64,000 nucleotides of DNA from Timonella corticicola (GCF_042683685.1 NZ_JBHUOP010000001.1:558001-622000); one strand, 5' to 3'. Positions 51,686 through 61,670 are shown, numbered from the stretch's first letter. Translations and numbers: made by a program. The notes: generated by a model not told the origin, from the sequence alone.

Positions 51686-51832
51686 ACGAGAGGCCTAATC
51701 TCATATAACCACTGGGAACAGTTCCAGTGGTGTGCGCTGAGCCCGCAACGGTTCTCTCCACGCTTGACCGACGGGGAGATTCGAGACCCACTGGTGGCTT
51801 GGCGCTGTGAACGTGAGAGAAAGGCAGCCGCC

Positions 51833-54800
51833 ATGGACGCTCCAATGTCCCGTGACCTACCGATGGTTTCATCGCTGTGGGGTACCCGGCCTGACGCAGT
51901 CGGCCTGTACGACCCAAAGTCCGAGCACGACGCGTGTGGTGTCGCGTTCGTGGCGACGCTGCGTGGAACGCCAGGTCACGACATTGTGGAGGCTGGGCTC
52001 ACCGCTCTTGTGAACCTTGACCACCGTGGAGCGGTGGGCGCTGAGGAGAACACCGGTGATGGAGCCGGTATTTTGGTGCAGATTCCCGACGAGTTCTTCC
52101 GCTCGCAGGTTTCGTTCTCTCTGCCTGTGGCTGGCCGATACGCCGCTGGTATCGCGTTCCTCCCGGTTGCTGATGACGAATATGAGTCGGCCAGGCAGCG
52201 AGTCAGCGAGATCGCTGAACAGGAGGGCCTCAAGGTTCTCGGCTGGCGTGAACTTCCCATCACCCGTGGTTTGGTTGGGCCTTCTGCCGAGGCTGCGATG
52301 CCCCGCTTTGAACAACTGTTTGTGGCAAGCGCCGATGAGTCGCGTGCGGGTATCGAACTTGACCGCTTGACCTACCGTCTGCGGAAGCGTGCCGAGAACG
52401 AGTTGGAACTCTTCTTCGCATCGCTGTCATCGCGCACGATCACCTATAAGGGCATGCTCACGGTTGAGCAGTTGCGTCCATTCTTCCCTGACCTTTCGCA
52501 AGAGGGTTTCACCTCCAGGATCGCCCTCGTTCACTCCCGATTCTCCACGAACACCTTCCCGTCGTGGCCGCTGGCTCAGCCGTTCCGTATGATCGCGCAC
52601 AACGGTGAGATCAACACTGTTCGCGGTAACCGGAACTGGATGGCTGCACGCCAGGGCAAACTTGAGTCCGAACTGATCGGCGACTTCGGTCCGCTGCTGC
52701 CGATCTGCTCGCAGGGTGCGTCCGACTCCGCCTCGCTCGATGAGGTTCTTGAACTGCTGCACTTGTCGGGTCGTGAACTGCCACACGCAGTCATGATGAT
52801 GGTTCCCGAGGCATGGGAGAACCATGCCACGATGTCGCCTGCCAAGAAGGCGTTCTACGAGTACCACGCAAACCTCATCGAACCGTGGGACGGTCCAGCG
52901 TGCCTCACCTTCACCGATGGGTCGTTGATCGGCGCCGTGCTTGACCGCAACGGTCTACGCCCAGGCCGCTACTGGGTGACCGATGACGGCCTAGTGGTTC
53001 TAGGCTCCGAGGCTGGTGTGCTCGACATCGCCCCTGAGAAGGTTGTCCAGAAGGGCCGCCTTGAACCGGGCAAGATGTTCCTCGTGGACACCGAGAACCA
53101 GCGGTTGATCTCAGATGATGAGGTCAAGCAGTCCCTCGCAAACGCGCAGCCCTATGAACAGTGGGTTCGCGACAATTCCGTATACCTGTCGGAACTCCCT
53201 GATCGTGAACACATCACCCACTCGTCCGCGTCGGTTGAGCGCCGTCAGCGTGCCTTCGGATACACCGAGGAAGAACTCAAGATGCTGCTCGGCCCAATGG
53301 CCGAGGAAGGTGCCGAACCAATCGGCGCGATGGGCACCGACACCCCTATCGCGGTGCTGTCGAACCGTCCGAAGCTCATGTTCGACTACTTCACGCAGAT
53401 GTTCGCGCAGGTGACAAACCCACCACTGGACTCGATTCGTGAACGCCTGGTCACCTCTATCGGTGGGGCAATCGGTCCTGAACCGAACCTTCTTCTCGAT
53501 ACCCCAGACCACGCCCGTAAGGTTGTGTTGGACTTCCCGGTTCTGTCGAACGATGAACTTGCCAAGATCGTGCACATCGACAAGATCTCCCCGAACGAGG
53601 TCAAGTTCAAGTCCATCGTGATCCGCGGTCTGTACCGGGTTGACCGTGGGGCACAGGCCCTTGAAGAACGCCTCAGTGAAATCTTCCACGAGGTCGACGA
53701 AGCGATCTCCAACGGCACGAGCTTCATCATCCTCTCGGACCGCAACTCATACTCCGAGTATGCCCCGATCCCATCGCTCCTCCTGCTCTCTGCCGTGCAC
53801 CAGCACCTACTGCGCAAGCACACTCGCACCCAGGTCTCGCTCGTTGTCGAGGCTGGCGACGTGCGCGAGGTGCACCACGTTGCACTGCTCGTCGGTTACG
53901 GTGCGGCTGCAGTCAACCCTTACCTGGCAATGGAGACGGTTGAGGACCTGGCCCACAAGGGGCTGGTGTCCGTCAGCCCCGAGAAGGCGGTCAGCAACCT
54001 CATCAAGGCGCTCGGCAAGGGCGTGCTCAAGATCATGAGCAAGATGGGTATCTCCACGCTGTCCTCCTACCGAGGTGCACAGGTATTCGAGGCGCTGGGG
54101 CTGAGCCGGGGACTCGTCGAAAAGTACTTCACCGGAACCACGAGCCGGCTCGACGGTGTGGACCTGGACGTTATCGCTCAGGAGGTGGCGGCACGCCACC
54201 TCGACGCGTACCCGATCTCCGGCAATCTGCTTCAGGACCAGCCGCTGCCAAGCGGCGGTGAATACAAGTGGCGTCGTGATGGCGAGGAACACCTCTTCGA
54301 CCCAGAAACCGTGTTCAAACTGCAGCACTCCACCCGGACCCGCCGGTTCGACATCTTCCGCCAGTACACCCAGCGCGTCAACGATCAGTCGCAGCGCCTG
54401 ATGACCCTGCGCGGACTACTCGAATTCGACTCGGGACGCGAACCCATCAGCATCGATGAGGTCGAGCCGATCTCCGAGATCGTGAAGCGGTTCAACACCG
54501 GCGCAATGTCATACGGATCGATCTCGCAGGAGACCCACGAGACCCTTGCCATTGCGATGAACCGTCTGGGTGGCCGTTCCAACACCGGTGAGGGTGGCGA
54601 GCTGCCGGAGCGTCTGTACGACCCTGAGCGCCGCTCCAAGGTCAAGCAGATTGCGTCTGGTCGCTTTGGTGTCACCTCCGAATACCTCGTGAATGCAGAC
54701 GACATCCAGATCAAACTCGCGCAGGGCGCCAAGCCCGGTGAGGGTGGTCAACTCCCGGGACACAAGATGTACCCGTGGATCGCGCAGACCCGACACTCAA

Positions 54801-56416
54801 CCCCGGGCGTTGGCCTGATCTCGCCACCGCCGCACCACGACATCTATTCGATTGAGGACCTGGCGCAGCTCATCCATGATGCCAAGAACTCAAACCCACG
54901 CGCACGTATCCACGTCAAGCTCGTGTCCGAGTTCGGTGTGGGAACAGTCGCCGCAGGTGTGTCGAAGGCACACGCCGACGTGGTCCTGATCTCGGGACAC
55001 GACGGTGGAACCGGAGCAAGCCCGCTGAACTCACTCAAGCACGCTGGAACCCCGTGGGAGATCGGGCTTGCCGAAACCCAACAGACCCTGATCCTCAACG
55101 ACCTGCGCGACCGCATCACCGTGCAGGTAGATGGTCAACTCAAGACCGGCCGAGACGTTGTCATCGGTGCGCTACTCGGTGCAGAGGAGTTTGGTTTCGC
55201 AACCGCCCCAATGGTGGTCTCAGGCTGCATCATGATGCGGGTCTGCCACCTCGACACATGCCCGGTGGGCGTCGCGACCCAGAACCCGGAACTGCGCTCC
55301 CGCTTCACCGGGAAGCCCGAGTTCGTGGTCAACTTCTTCGAGTTCATCGCGCAGGAGGTCCGCGAGTACTTGGCGGAACTTGGGTTCCGCACGCTTGAGG
55401 AAGCCATCGGGCATGTTGAAGTGCTCAACGCCCGCAAGGCAGTTGACCACTGGAAGGCGCAGGGCATTGACCTCAAGCATGTGCTTGAGCAGATCTCGCC
55501 GGTTCCAGGCTCCGATGTCAAGAGGGCCAAGGGGCAGCAGCACGGACTTGAAAAGGCACTCGATAACTCGCTGATCACAGCAGCGCAGCCTGCACTCGAA
55601 TCCGGCACCCCGGTCGTCATCGACACCCCGATCCGCAACGTCAACCGCACGGTTGGAACGATGCTCGGATATGAGGTGACCAAGAGGTACCGTGGCGAAG
55701 GCCTACCAGATGACACCATCACCGTGAACCTGACGGGAACCGCAGGAAACTCGTTCGGAGCATTCATCCCACGCGGTATTGCCCTGAACCTGACCGGCGA
55801 TGCCAACGACTACGTGGGCAAGGGGCTGTCGGGTGGACGAATCACCGTACGGCCATACGTGAACACTCAGTTCGACCCGCACGAGAACGTGATCGCAGGA
55901 AACGTGATCGGATACGGCGCGACCTCCGGGGAGATTCTGCTCTCCGGTAAAGCCGGAGAACGTTTCGCCGTTCGTAACTCGGGCGCAACCCTCGTAGTCG
56001 AAGGCGTTGGAGACCACGCACTCGAATACATGACCGGGGGAGAGGTCCTGATCATCGGGCCGACCGGACGCAATTTCGCGGCGGGCATGTCGGGTGGTGT
56101 CGCCTATGTGCTCGACCTGGACCACAAGGCGATCAACACCGACTCGATGGATGCTGGCGAGTTCCTGCTCGCAGGACTCGACGAGCAGGATATCGCCCGA
56201 GTGACCGAGTTGCTCCAGCGCCATGCGGACGCAACCGGTTCATACACCGCAAGGTCATTGCTTGCAGACATCCCGGCAGCACTCGCACGCTTCACACGCG
56301 TTCTACCCGCCGAATACGCGCGCATCAGGGCAGCACTGCACGACGCAGAGGAACAAGGAATCGACCTGGCAACGCCAGGTGCTTGGGAACAGATTTTGGA
56401 GGTGTCACGTGGCTGA
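51833..56416 (+). CDS. gltB: Glutamate synthase large subunit GltB
   Basis: NADPH-GOGAT alpha chain that makes glutamate from glutamine and 2-oxoglutarate. 1527 aa. The N-terminal nucleophile Cys35 in EHDACGVAFVATL is exposed by propeptide cleavage, followed by class II amidotransferase motifs (HNGEINTVRGN). The central and FMN domains carry GEGGELPER, PGEGGQLPGHKMYPWIA and ISGHDGGTGASPLNSLKHAG. The 3Fe-4S cysteines are in CIMMRVCHLDTCPVG. The C-terminal beta-helix holds GNSFGAFIPRG and repeats of GGEV type. ATG 51833 has GAGAAAGG upstream; starts at 51764 or 51845 are also possible. Confidence 0.96.
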   Translation: MDAPMSRDLPMVSSLWGTRPDAVGLYDPKSEHDACGVAFVATLRGTPGHDIVEAGLTALVNLDHRGAVGAEENTGDGAGILVQIPDEFFRSQVSFSLPVAGRYAAGIAFLPVADDEYESARQRVSEIAEQEGLKVLGWRELPITRGLVGPSAEAAMPRFEQLFVASADESRAGIELDRLTYRLRKRAENELELFFASLSSRTITYKGMLTVEQLRPFFPDLSQEGFTSRIALVHSRFSTNTFPSWPLAQPFRMIAHNGEINTVRGNRNWMAARQGKLESELIGDFGPLLPICSQGASDSASLDEVLELLHLSGRELPHAVMMMVPEAWENHATMSPAKKAFYEYHANLIEPWDGPACLTFTDGSLIGAVLDRNGLRPGRYWVTDDGLVVLGSEAGVLDIAPEKVVQKGRLEPGKMFLVDTENQRLISDDEVKQSLANAQPYEQWVRDNSVYLSELPDREHITHSSASVERRQRAFGYTEEELKMLLGPMAEEGAEPIGAMGTDTPIAVLSNRPKLMFDYFTQMFAQVTNPPLDSIRERLVTSIGGAIGPEPNLLLDTPDHARKVVLDFPVLSNDELAKIVHIDKISPNEVKFKSIVIRGLYRVDRGAQALEERLSEIFHEVDEAISNGTSFIILSDRNSYSEYAPIPSLLLLSAVHQHLLRKHTRTQVSLVVEAGDVREVHHVALLVGYGAAAVNPYLAMETVEDLAHKGLVSVSPEKAVSNLIKALGKGVLKIMSKMGISTLSSYRGAQVFEALGLSRGLVEKYFTGTTSRLDGVDLDVIAQEVAARHLDAYPISGNLLQDQPLPSGGEYKWRRDGEEHLFDPETVFKLQHSTRTRRFDIFRQYTQRVNDQSQRLMTLRGLLEFDSGREPISIDEVEPISEIVKRFNTGAMSYGSISQETHETLAIAMNRLGGRSNTGEGGELPERLYDPERRSKVKQIASGRFGVTSEYLVNADDIQIKLAQGAKPGEGGQLPGHKMYPWIAQTRHSTPGVGLISPPPHHDIYSIEDLAQLIHDAKNSNPRARIHVKLVSEFGVGTVAAGVSKAHADVVLISGHDGGTGASPLNSLKHAGTPWEIGLAETQQTLILNDLRDRITVQVDGQLKTGRDVVIGALLGAEEFGFATAPMVVSGCIMMRVCHLDTCPVGVATQNPELRSRFTGKPEFVVNFFEFIAQEVREYLAELGFRTLEEAIGHVEVLNARKAVDHWKAQGIDLKHVLEQISPVPGSDVKRAKGQQHGLEKALDNSLITAAQPALESGTPVVIDTPIRNVNRTVGTMLGYEVTKRYRGEGLPDDTITVNLTGTAGNSFGAFIPRGIALNLTGDANDYVGKGLSGGRITVRPYVNTQFDPHENVIAGNVIGYGATSGEILLSGKAGERFAVRNSGATLVVEGVGDHALEYMTGGEVLIIGPTGRNFAAGMSGGVAYVLDLDHKAINTDSMDAGEFLLAGLDEQDIARVTELLQRHADATGSYTARSLLADIPAALARFTRVLPAEYARIRAALHDAEEQGIDLATPGAWEQILEVSRG

Positions 56417-57875
56417 TCCACGCGGATTCTTGAAGGTGCGTGAACGGGAACTCCCCAAGTATCGCCCAGTGGAGGTTCGACTCCTTGACTTCAAAGACGT
56501 CCAAGAGCAACGTGTTGCAGGCTCCGCCTACGTCAAGGTCCAGGCCTCGCGTTGCATGGACTGCGGTATCCCATTCTGCAACCAGGGCTGCCCACTCGGT
56601 AACCTGATCCCAGACTGGAACGACCTGGTCTACAAAGACCAGTGGCAGCTCGCAGCCCAGCGTCTGCATGCGACCAACAACTTCCCTGAGTTCACCGGAC
56701 GTGTATGCCCGGCGCCCTGTGAGACCAGCTGTGTGCTCGGCATCAACCAACCTGCCGTCACCATCAAGAACATCGAGGTCTCGATTATCGACGAGGCATT
56801 CGACCGTGGATACGTTGTCCCACAGGTACCCGAACGTCTCACCGACAAGACCGTGGCTGTCGTAGGTTCCGGCCCAGCAGGTCTCGCCGCCGCCCAGCAA
56901 CTGACTCGCGCCGGTCACACCGTGGTCGTATACGAGCGCGACCCCCTGATCGGTGGGCTCCTGCGCTTCGGCATCCCAGACTTCAAACTCGAGAAGTGGC
57001 ACATCGACCGCCGTATCGAACAAATGCAGGCCGAGGGCACCCGTTTCCGCACCGGTGTCAGCATCGGTGAGGACATCACCTGGGAAGAGCTACGCTCACG
57101 ATTCGATGCTGTCGTTGTGGCAACCGGTGCCACCGTGCCCCGTGGCCTGCCCATCCCTGGACGTGAACTTGATGGCGTCCACTACGCGATGGACTATCTC
57201 ACCCAAGCGAACCACGCCTCAAACGGAGACGCGCCCGAGAATCAGATACTTGCGGACGGAAAACACGTTATTGTTATCGGTGGTGGTGACACTGGCTCGG
57301 ACTGCGTTGGAACAGCTCTGAGGCAGCAGGCAGCAAGTGTCACGACTCTTGCCATTGGTAAGCAACCCCCACTTGAGCGGCCAGAGAATCAGCCTTGGCC
57401 AACTCACCCGGTTCTCTTCGAGGTGTCGAGTTCGCACGCCGAAGGAGGGGAACGGGCCTACCTAGCCTCAACTGTTGAGTTTGTTGGCGATGATTCCGGT
57501 CGCGTCAAAGCTCTCAAGGTTGCGACTACCGAGTACCTGCCAGACGGTCGGCGTGTTCCTCAGCAAGGCACGGAACGCGAGATCGCCGCAGACCTCGTAC
57601 TCATCGCAATGGGGTTTGTCGGTCCAGAGACATCAGCCCTGACCACGCAAAGCGGCGCGGAAATCACGAATCGTGGTGCGTTCGCGCGCCGCGACGACTT
57701 TTCCACGCAGTTGCCAGGGGTTTTTGTGGCAGGAGATGCCGGACGCGGTCAGTCCCTCATCGTATGGGCGATCGCTGAAGGGCGCGCCGCAGCCGCGAGT
57801 GTCGATGCCTATTTGCAGGACACAACCCAGTTGCCGCGCCCTGTGACGGCCAACACCAACGCCTTGCGCCCCTAG
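56409..57875 (+). CDS. gltD: Glutamate synthase small subunit GltD
   Basis: NADPH-oxidising beta chain that passes electrons to GltB. 488 aa. N-terminal Cys clusters SRCMDCGIPFCNQGCPLGNLIP and GRVCPAPCETSCVLG bind two 4Fe-4S centres. FAD motif VAVVGSGPAGLAAAQQL near residue 150, NADPH motif VIVIGGGDTGSDCVGTA, and C-terminal GVFVAGDAGRGQSLIVWAIAEGR. GTG 56409 overlaps gltB by 8 bp, so both subunits are co-translated; an upstream in-frame extension is internal to gltB and rejected. Confidence 0.96.
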   Translation: MADPRGFLKVRERELPKYRPVEVRLLDFKDVQEQRVAGSAYVKVQASRCMDCGIPFCNQGCPLGNLIPDWNDLVYKDQWQLAAQRLHATNNFPEFTGRVCPAPCETSCVLGINQPAVTIKNIEVSIIDEAFDRGYVVPQVPERLTDKTVAVVGSGPAGLAAAQQLTRAGHTVVVYERDPLIGGLLRFGIPDFKLEKWHIDRRIEQMQAEGTRFRTGVSIGEDITWEELRSRFDAVVVATGATVPRGLPIPGRELDGVHYAMDYLTQANHASNGDAPENQILADGKHVIVIGGGDTGSDCVGTALRQQAASVTTLAIGKQPPLERPENQPWPTHPVLFEVSSSHAEGGERAYLASTVEFVGDDSGRVKALKVATTEYLPDGRRVPQQGTEREIAADLVLIAMGFVGPETSALTTQSGAEITNRGAFARRDDFSTQLPGVFVAGDAGRGQSLIVWAIAEGRAAAASVDAYLQDTTQLPRPVTANTNALRP

Positions 57876-57885
57876 GTCCCATATG

Positions 57886-57924
57886 TTCCTGTCAGATAGA
57901 TGGATACAATGGGAATGACAGGGA
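57886..57924 (+). promoter_or_regulatory. Promoter with flanking inverted repeat upstream of pyk
   Basis: TACAAT (57905-57910) is a strong -10. TTCCTGTCA (57886-57894) and TGACAGGGA (57916-57924) form an inverted repeat (8 of 9) around it. The arrangement suggests an operator for pyruvate kinase control; no good -35 is seen at 16-18 bp, which would fit an activated promoter. Confidence 0.4.
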
Positions 57925-57971
57925 TCATTTTGTCCCCAGAGCTGTAATCAGACAAGCAATAGGCTGGAGCT

Positions 57972-59390
57972 ATGCGCAAAGCAAAGATCGTTTGCACCAT
58001 CGGACCGTCGACCTCCTCACCAGAAAACATGGCACGTCTCGTTGCCGCTGGTATGGATGTCGCACGAATCAACCGTTCCCACGGTGGATTCGAAGAACAC
58101 GAGGCCGTTTACCGTAACATCCGTCAGGCGGCCAAGGACGCTGGGCGCAACGTTGCAGTCCTCGTAGACCTCCAGGGACCAAAGATCCGTCTTGGCAAGT
58201 TCGAGGAAGACCGCAAGTACTTCCTCGAGGTTGGTGACGTCTTCACCATCACCACCGATGACATCAAGGGTAACCAGGAGATCTGCTCCACCACCCACAA
58301 GGGCCTGCCAAACGACGCCAAGGTTGGCGACGCAATCCTGATCGACGACGGTAAGGTCACCGTTCGCGTTATCGAGGTTACCGACACCAAGGTTGTCACC
58401 AAGTGTGAGGTTCCTGGCCCAATCTCGAACAACAAGGGTCTGAACCTGCCAGGTGCAAACGTTTCCGTTCCTGCAATGTCCGACAAGGACGAGGCAGACC
58501 TCCGCTGGGCAGTCAAGCTCGGCGCCGACATCATCGCGTTGTCGTTCGTTCGTACCGCTAAGGACTACGACGACGTACGCCGCGTCATGGAGGAAGAGGG
58601 ACGTATCCTTCCAGTCGTTGCAAAGGTCGAGAAGCCACAGGCCGTCGAGAACCTCGCTGAGATCGTTGACGCATTCGACGCAATCATGGTTGCCCGTGGC
58701 GACCTTGGTGTCGAGCTTCCACTTGAGCAGGTGCCACTGGTTCAGAAGCGTGCAGTTGAGCTTGCTCGCCGTAACGCTAAGCCAGTCATCGTGGCAACCC
58801 AGGTGCTCGAGTCCATGATCACCAGCCCACGCCCAACCCGTGCAGAGGCTTCGGACTGCGCCAACGCAATCCTTGATGGTGCTGACGCAGTTATGCTCTC
58901 CGGTGAGACCTCCGTTGGTGACTTCGCTATCGAGGCCGTTGAGACCATGGCCAAGATCGTTGAGGCCACCGAGGAACTCGGCCGCGAGCGTATTGCACCT
59001 CTCGGTTCGACCCCTCACACCCGCGGTGGTGCAATCACCCGTGCGGCTGCTGAGATCGGTGAAACCCTCGGTGTTAAGTACGTCGTGACCTTCACCCAGT
59101 CCGGTGACTCGGCTCGCCGCTTCTCCCGCCTGCGTTCCCCGTTGTCGCACATCGCGATGACTCCAAGCACCGCTGTTGAGAAGCAGCTCGCTCTCGCATG
59201 GGGCATCACTGCGCAACAGGTTGACTCGGTTGCCTCGACCGATGAGATGGTACGCATCGTTGACGCTCAGCTCCAGGCACAGGGTCTCGCAGAGACCGGC
59301 GACCTCGTGGTCGTTGTCTCCGGTGCTCCAGTAGGCGTTTCCGGTACCACCAACTCGATCCTCGTACACCGTATCGGTGACGACATCTGA
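57972..59390 (+). CDS. pyk: Pyruvate kinase
   Basis: Last step of glycolysis: PEP and ADP to pyruvate and ATP. 472 aa. Conserved items: KIVCTIGPSTSSPENMARLVAAGMDVARINRSHG at the N-terminus, DLQGPKIRLG, the signature IMVARGDLGVELPLEQVPLVQK with the Mg-binding Glu and Asp, and ATQVLESMITSPRPTRAEASDCANAILDGADAVMLSGETSVG. The C-terminal allosteric domain is full length. Codon choice is strongly biased, as expected for a highly expressed gene. A single-gene unit with its own terminator. Confidence 0.97.
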   Translation: MRKAKIVCTIGPSTSSPENMARLVAAGMDVARINRSHGGFEEHEAVYRNIRQAAKDAGRNVAVLVDLQGPKIRLGKFEEDRKYFLEVGDVFTITTDDIKGNQEICSTTHKGLPNDAKVGDAILIDDGKVTVRVIEVTDTKVVTKCEVPGPISNNKGLNLPGANVSVPAMSDKDEADLRWAVKLGADIIALSFVRTAKDYDDVRRVMEEEGRILPVVAKVEKPQAVENLAEIVDAFDAIMVARGDLGVELPLEQVPLVQKRAVELARRNAKPVIVATQVLESMITSPRPTRAEASDCANAILDGADAVMLSGETSVGDFAIEAVETMAKIVEATEELGRERIAPLGSTPHTRGGAITRAAAEIGETLGVKYVVTFTQSGDSARRFSRLRSPLSHIAMTPSTAVEKQLALAWGITAQQVDSVASTDEMVRIVDAQLQAQGLAETGDLVVVVSGAPVGVSGTTNSILVHRIGDDI

Positions 59391-59412
59391 GTCTAGTTCT
59401 TCACTGAACGTC

Positions 59413-59454
59413 AGTCAGGGCCACTCCCGCGAAGGGGAGCGGCCCTGACTTTTT
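59413..59454 (+). terminator. Terminator after pyk
   Basis: AGTCAGGGCCACTCCC pairs with 59434-59450 and is followed by TTTTT (from 59450). It begins 23 nt past the stop. Confidence 0.93.
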
Positions 59455-59642
59455 ATGCCCTCGGTTATGAATGTGACCATAGGCGGTGCGATGTGACTGT
59501 AGATGTGGGGCACACTGGAGCGCCGATGGTCGCATTGGTGACCCGTGTTGGTCAGTTTCGCGGAGGATTTACGACGATATGGCTGTTTTGCGCTGTTACG
59601 ACCAGTCCCAGCGTTCGGGGTTGGGGTAACAATGTTGCGCCC

Positions 59643-59685
59643 CTGTCGGCGGTGTTGCGATAAAAGACCGTAACACCGCCGACAG
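59643..59685. repeat. Perfect 14-bp inverted repeat with dispersed unit
   Basis: CTGTCGGCGGTGTT (59643-59656) is the exact inverse of 59672-59685, loop 15 nt. The left arm and loop start (59644-59664) match 1003-1023 in 20 of 21 bases. The remaining stretch 59455-59772 shows no gene or other signal; a 92-codon open frame on the minus strand there has no protein-like features. Confidence 0.75.
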
Positions 59686-59772
59686 AACGGCAACAGCGGA
59701 TGCTTGAAAGCTTCTGTCAGTTACGAACCTTCTGCTTCTAGAATGCTCCTAGAAGCCGATTTTGGGCAAAGC

Positions 59773-59818
59773 AAAACCCTCCATGATCCGCAACGTCATG
59801 CGGTTCATGGAGGGTTTT
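59773..59818 (-). terminator. Terminator of tRNA-Leu(CAA)
   Basis: Long stem AAAACCCTCCATGA with TTCATGGAGGGTTTT plus CCGCA/TGCGG inside one T-T mismatch. Transcribed on the minus strand it ends in UUUU. Confidence 0.87.
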
Positions 59819-59822
59819 GAGG

Positions 59823-59907
59823 TGGTGCCCCCGGTGGGACTCGAACCCACACGCCTCTCGGCACTTGATTTTGAGTCAAGCGTGTCTGCCAATTCCACCA
59901 CAGGGGC
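59823..59907 (-). tRNA. tRNA-Leu (anticodon CAA)
   Basis: 85 nt including encoded CCA. Acceptor GCCCCTG pairs with CGGGGGC (one G-U). Anticodon loop CTCAAAA between CTTGA and TCAAG gives CAA, reading UUG. Long variable arm GTGCCGAGAGGCGT is class II leucine-type. Confidence 0.95.
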
Positions 59908-60096
59908 CAGACCCGAAGCCCATGTTCAGCGCACATAACGTGCATGGAACATGCGTTTCGTCCGAGAAATAGATTACACGTCATCCCACGTCGCGCGAAA
60001 TTGATTCTCCATGTCGAAGGTGTGACCTGTGTTTCAACCGGCATACTTGGAGGGAAATGTGGGCGAAAGTTCATGTGAACCCACTAGAATGAGGTC

Positions 60097-60792
60097 GTGA
60101 CCAAGATGAACGAGAAGCCAGAAGAGAACGACGCTGCAGCCGATGGTGTTTCAGGTGCTATCGACCTGAGCGATATGACTGATATCCCTGCCGAGCAAGA
60201 GGAAACCAAGGCCCGCCCAGTGCGCCGTGCGGTTGTCGCTGAAGACGAAGCGCTGATCCGCATGGACGTTGTGGAGACTCTGCGTGAGGCGGGATATGAC
60301 GTTGTCGGCGAGGCCGGTGACGGCGAGACCGCGGTCAAGCTTGCTGTTGAGTTAAAGCCAGATGTCGTCGTCATGGACGTGAAGATGCCTGAGTTGGACG
60401 GTATCAGCGCGGCGGAGCGAATCGGTAAGGCTCATGTTGCCCCTGTGGTGCTTCTGACGGCTTTCTCGCAGACTGAGTTGGTTGAGCGCGCACGCGATGC
60501 AGGTGCAATGGCCTATGTTGTGAAGCCGTTCAGCCCAGCAGATCTTCTGCCGGCAGTGGAGATTGCAATCTCACGGTACAAGCAGATCACTGCCCTTGAA
60601 TCCGAGGTCGCGGACCTTGCTGAGCGTTTTGAGACCCGTAAACGTGTGGACCGTGCAAAGGGTCTGCTGATGTCAAAGATGGGTCTGTCGGAGCCTGAGT
60701 CGTTCCGTTGGATTCAGAAGACCTCGATGGATCGTCGTCTCACCATGCGTGAGGTTGCTGACGCGGTTATCGACCAGGTGGGCGACAAGTAG
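60097..60792 (+). CDS. ANTAR-domain response regulator (PdtaR/AmiR-NasT type)
   Basis: RNA-binding antiterminator regulated by phosphorylation. A polar N-terminal extension of ~45 residues precedes a receiver domain with AEDEALIRMDV, phospho-acceptor Asp94 in VVVMDVKMPELDG, and the Lys in YVVKPFSP. The C-terminal ANTAR domain (~165-228, RKRVDRAKGLLMSKMGLSEPESFRWIQKTSM) binds paired hexaloop hairpins in target mRNAs. The partner PdtaS-type kinase is not in the window. TAGAAT six nt before GTG 60097 marks a leaderless transcript. Confidence 0.93.
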   Translation: MTKMNEKPEENDAAADGVSGAIDLSDMTDIPAEQEETKARPVRRAVVAEDEALIRMDVVETLREAGYDVVGEAGDGETAVKLAVELKPDVVVMDVKMPELDGISAAERIGKAHVAPVVLLTAFSQTELVERARDAGAMAYVVKPFSPADLLPAVEIAISRYKQITALESEVADLAERFETRKRVDRAKGLLMSKMGLSEPESFRWIQKTSMDRRLTMREVADAVIDQVGDK

Positions 60793-60989
60793 TCAGCGGC
60801 GCTAGCGGCTGTCGTTTAGCCAAACATTCTCCAACTTTGGGTAATGTTTCGGTTTGATAACGAATCGGCTCTTGCGTGTGCGGGAAATTCGAGGTTTGAT
60901 GATCCTCAGTACCTCTTTCATCGGGGTATAGCGTGGGGGAGCACAACTCGGAATTTTTCCGCAGATTTCTGCTGCATAAGGGAGTGAGC

Positions 60990-61670
60990 ATGCTTATTCA
61001 CGTTGATGTTCGCGACGTCGTTCCTGCCGACCTCAAGGAAGTCGCTGAACTGTGCGCCCGCGCCCGTGATGAGTCCGCATTGGGCACGCAGATCTGTGTG
61101 GGAGAGTCCGACCGGCTTGAGCGTCACCTTGGCGTATACGCGCAACTTCCTGAGGGTCACGTCTTGGTGGCACAGATCGACGACGAGATTGCGGGATTCG
61201 CCCTCATTCGTACGGTGACACCGGGCCCATTCGTCGAGGTTCCCACGGTTTATCTTGAAGCGATCTACGTTGCCGAGAAAGCCCGCCGTCGAGGTGTAGG
61301 TCACCACCTCCTCAACGCCGTGGCACACAAAGCAGTTGAGACTGGTGCCGTCGAGGTCTATTCGCTTCCGCTACCGGGTTCCCGTGGCCTGCAACGCTTC
61401 TTGGTGCGTTTGGGCTTCGCTCCTGCGGGTGCTCACCGCGTTGTCTCGGTGGCGGCCCTTGTGCGCAATGTTGATTCCGAGTTCAAGCGTTCGAAGCGCC
61501 GTTCTGGTAGTCGGATGCTTGATGACCTGATTGCACGTCGTCGTCGCGCACGCATTGAAACCAACAGCGGCCCACTCGACCTGCGTGCCTTCCAAGCTGC
61601 CTACGCGGCTGACAGAGTTGCCGTCGATGAGCAACGCCAGCAGCCAGCGCAAGCTGCAGCCGGAGAGTAG
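60990..61670 (+). CDS. GNAT family N-acetyltransferase with basic C-terminal extension
   Basis: 226-aa protein. GNAT core: LIHVDVRDVVPADLKEVAELCARARDES, then IYVAEKARRRGVGHHLLNAVAHKA containing the acetyl-CoA loop R/Q-x-x-G-x-G/A (RRRGVG), and PGSRGLQRFLVRLGFAPAG. From about residue 170 an Arg- and Lys-rich extension (FKRSKRRSGSRMLDDLIARRRRAR) suggests nucleic-acid or ribosome contact; this is an inference. ATG 60990 follows AAGGGAG. Substrate unknown. The stop lies 9 nt from the convergent thioesterase. Confidence 0.82.
   Translation: MLIHVDVRDVVPADLKEVAELCARARDESALGTQICVGESDRLERHLGVYAQLPEGHVLVAQIDDEIAGFALIRTVTPGPFVEVPTVYLEAIYVAEKARRRGVGHHLLNAVAHKAVETGAVEVYSLPLPGSRGLQRFLVRLGFAPAGAHRVVSVAALVRNVDSEFKRSKRRSGSRMLDDLIARRRRARIETNSGPLDLRAFQAAYAADRVAVDEQRQQPAQAAAGE

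Noticed and set aside
59415..59693. 92-codon minus-strand open frame after pyk
   Set aside because: It crosses the pyk terminator and the inverted repeat, has biased Arg/Pro/Ser content typical of shadow frames, and no start signal.
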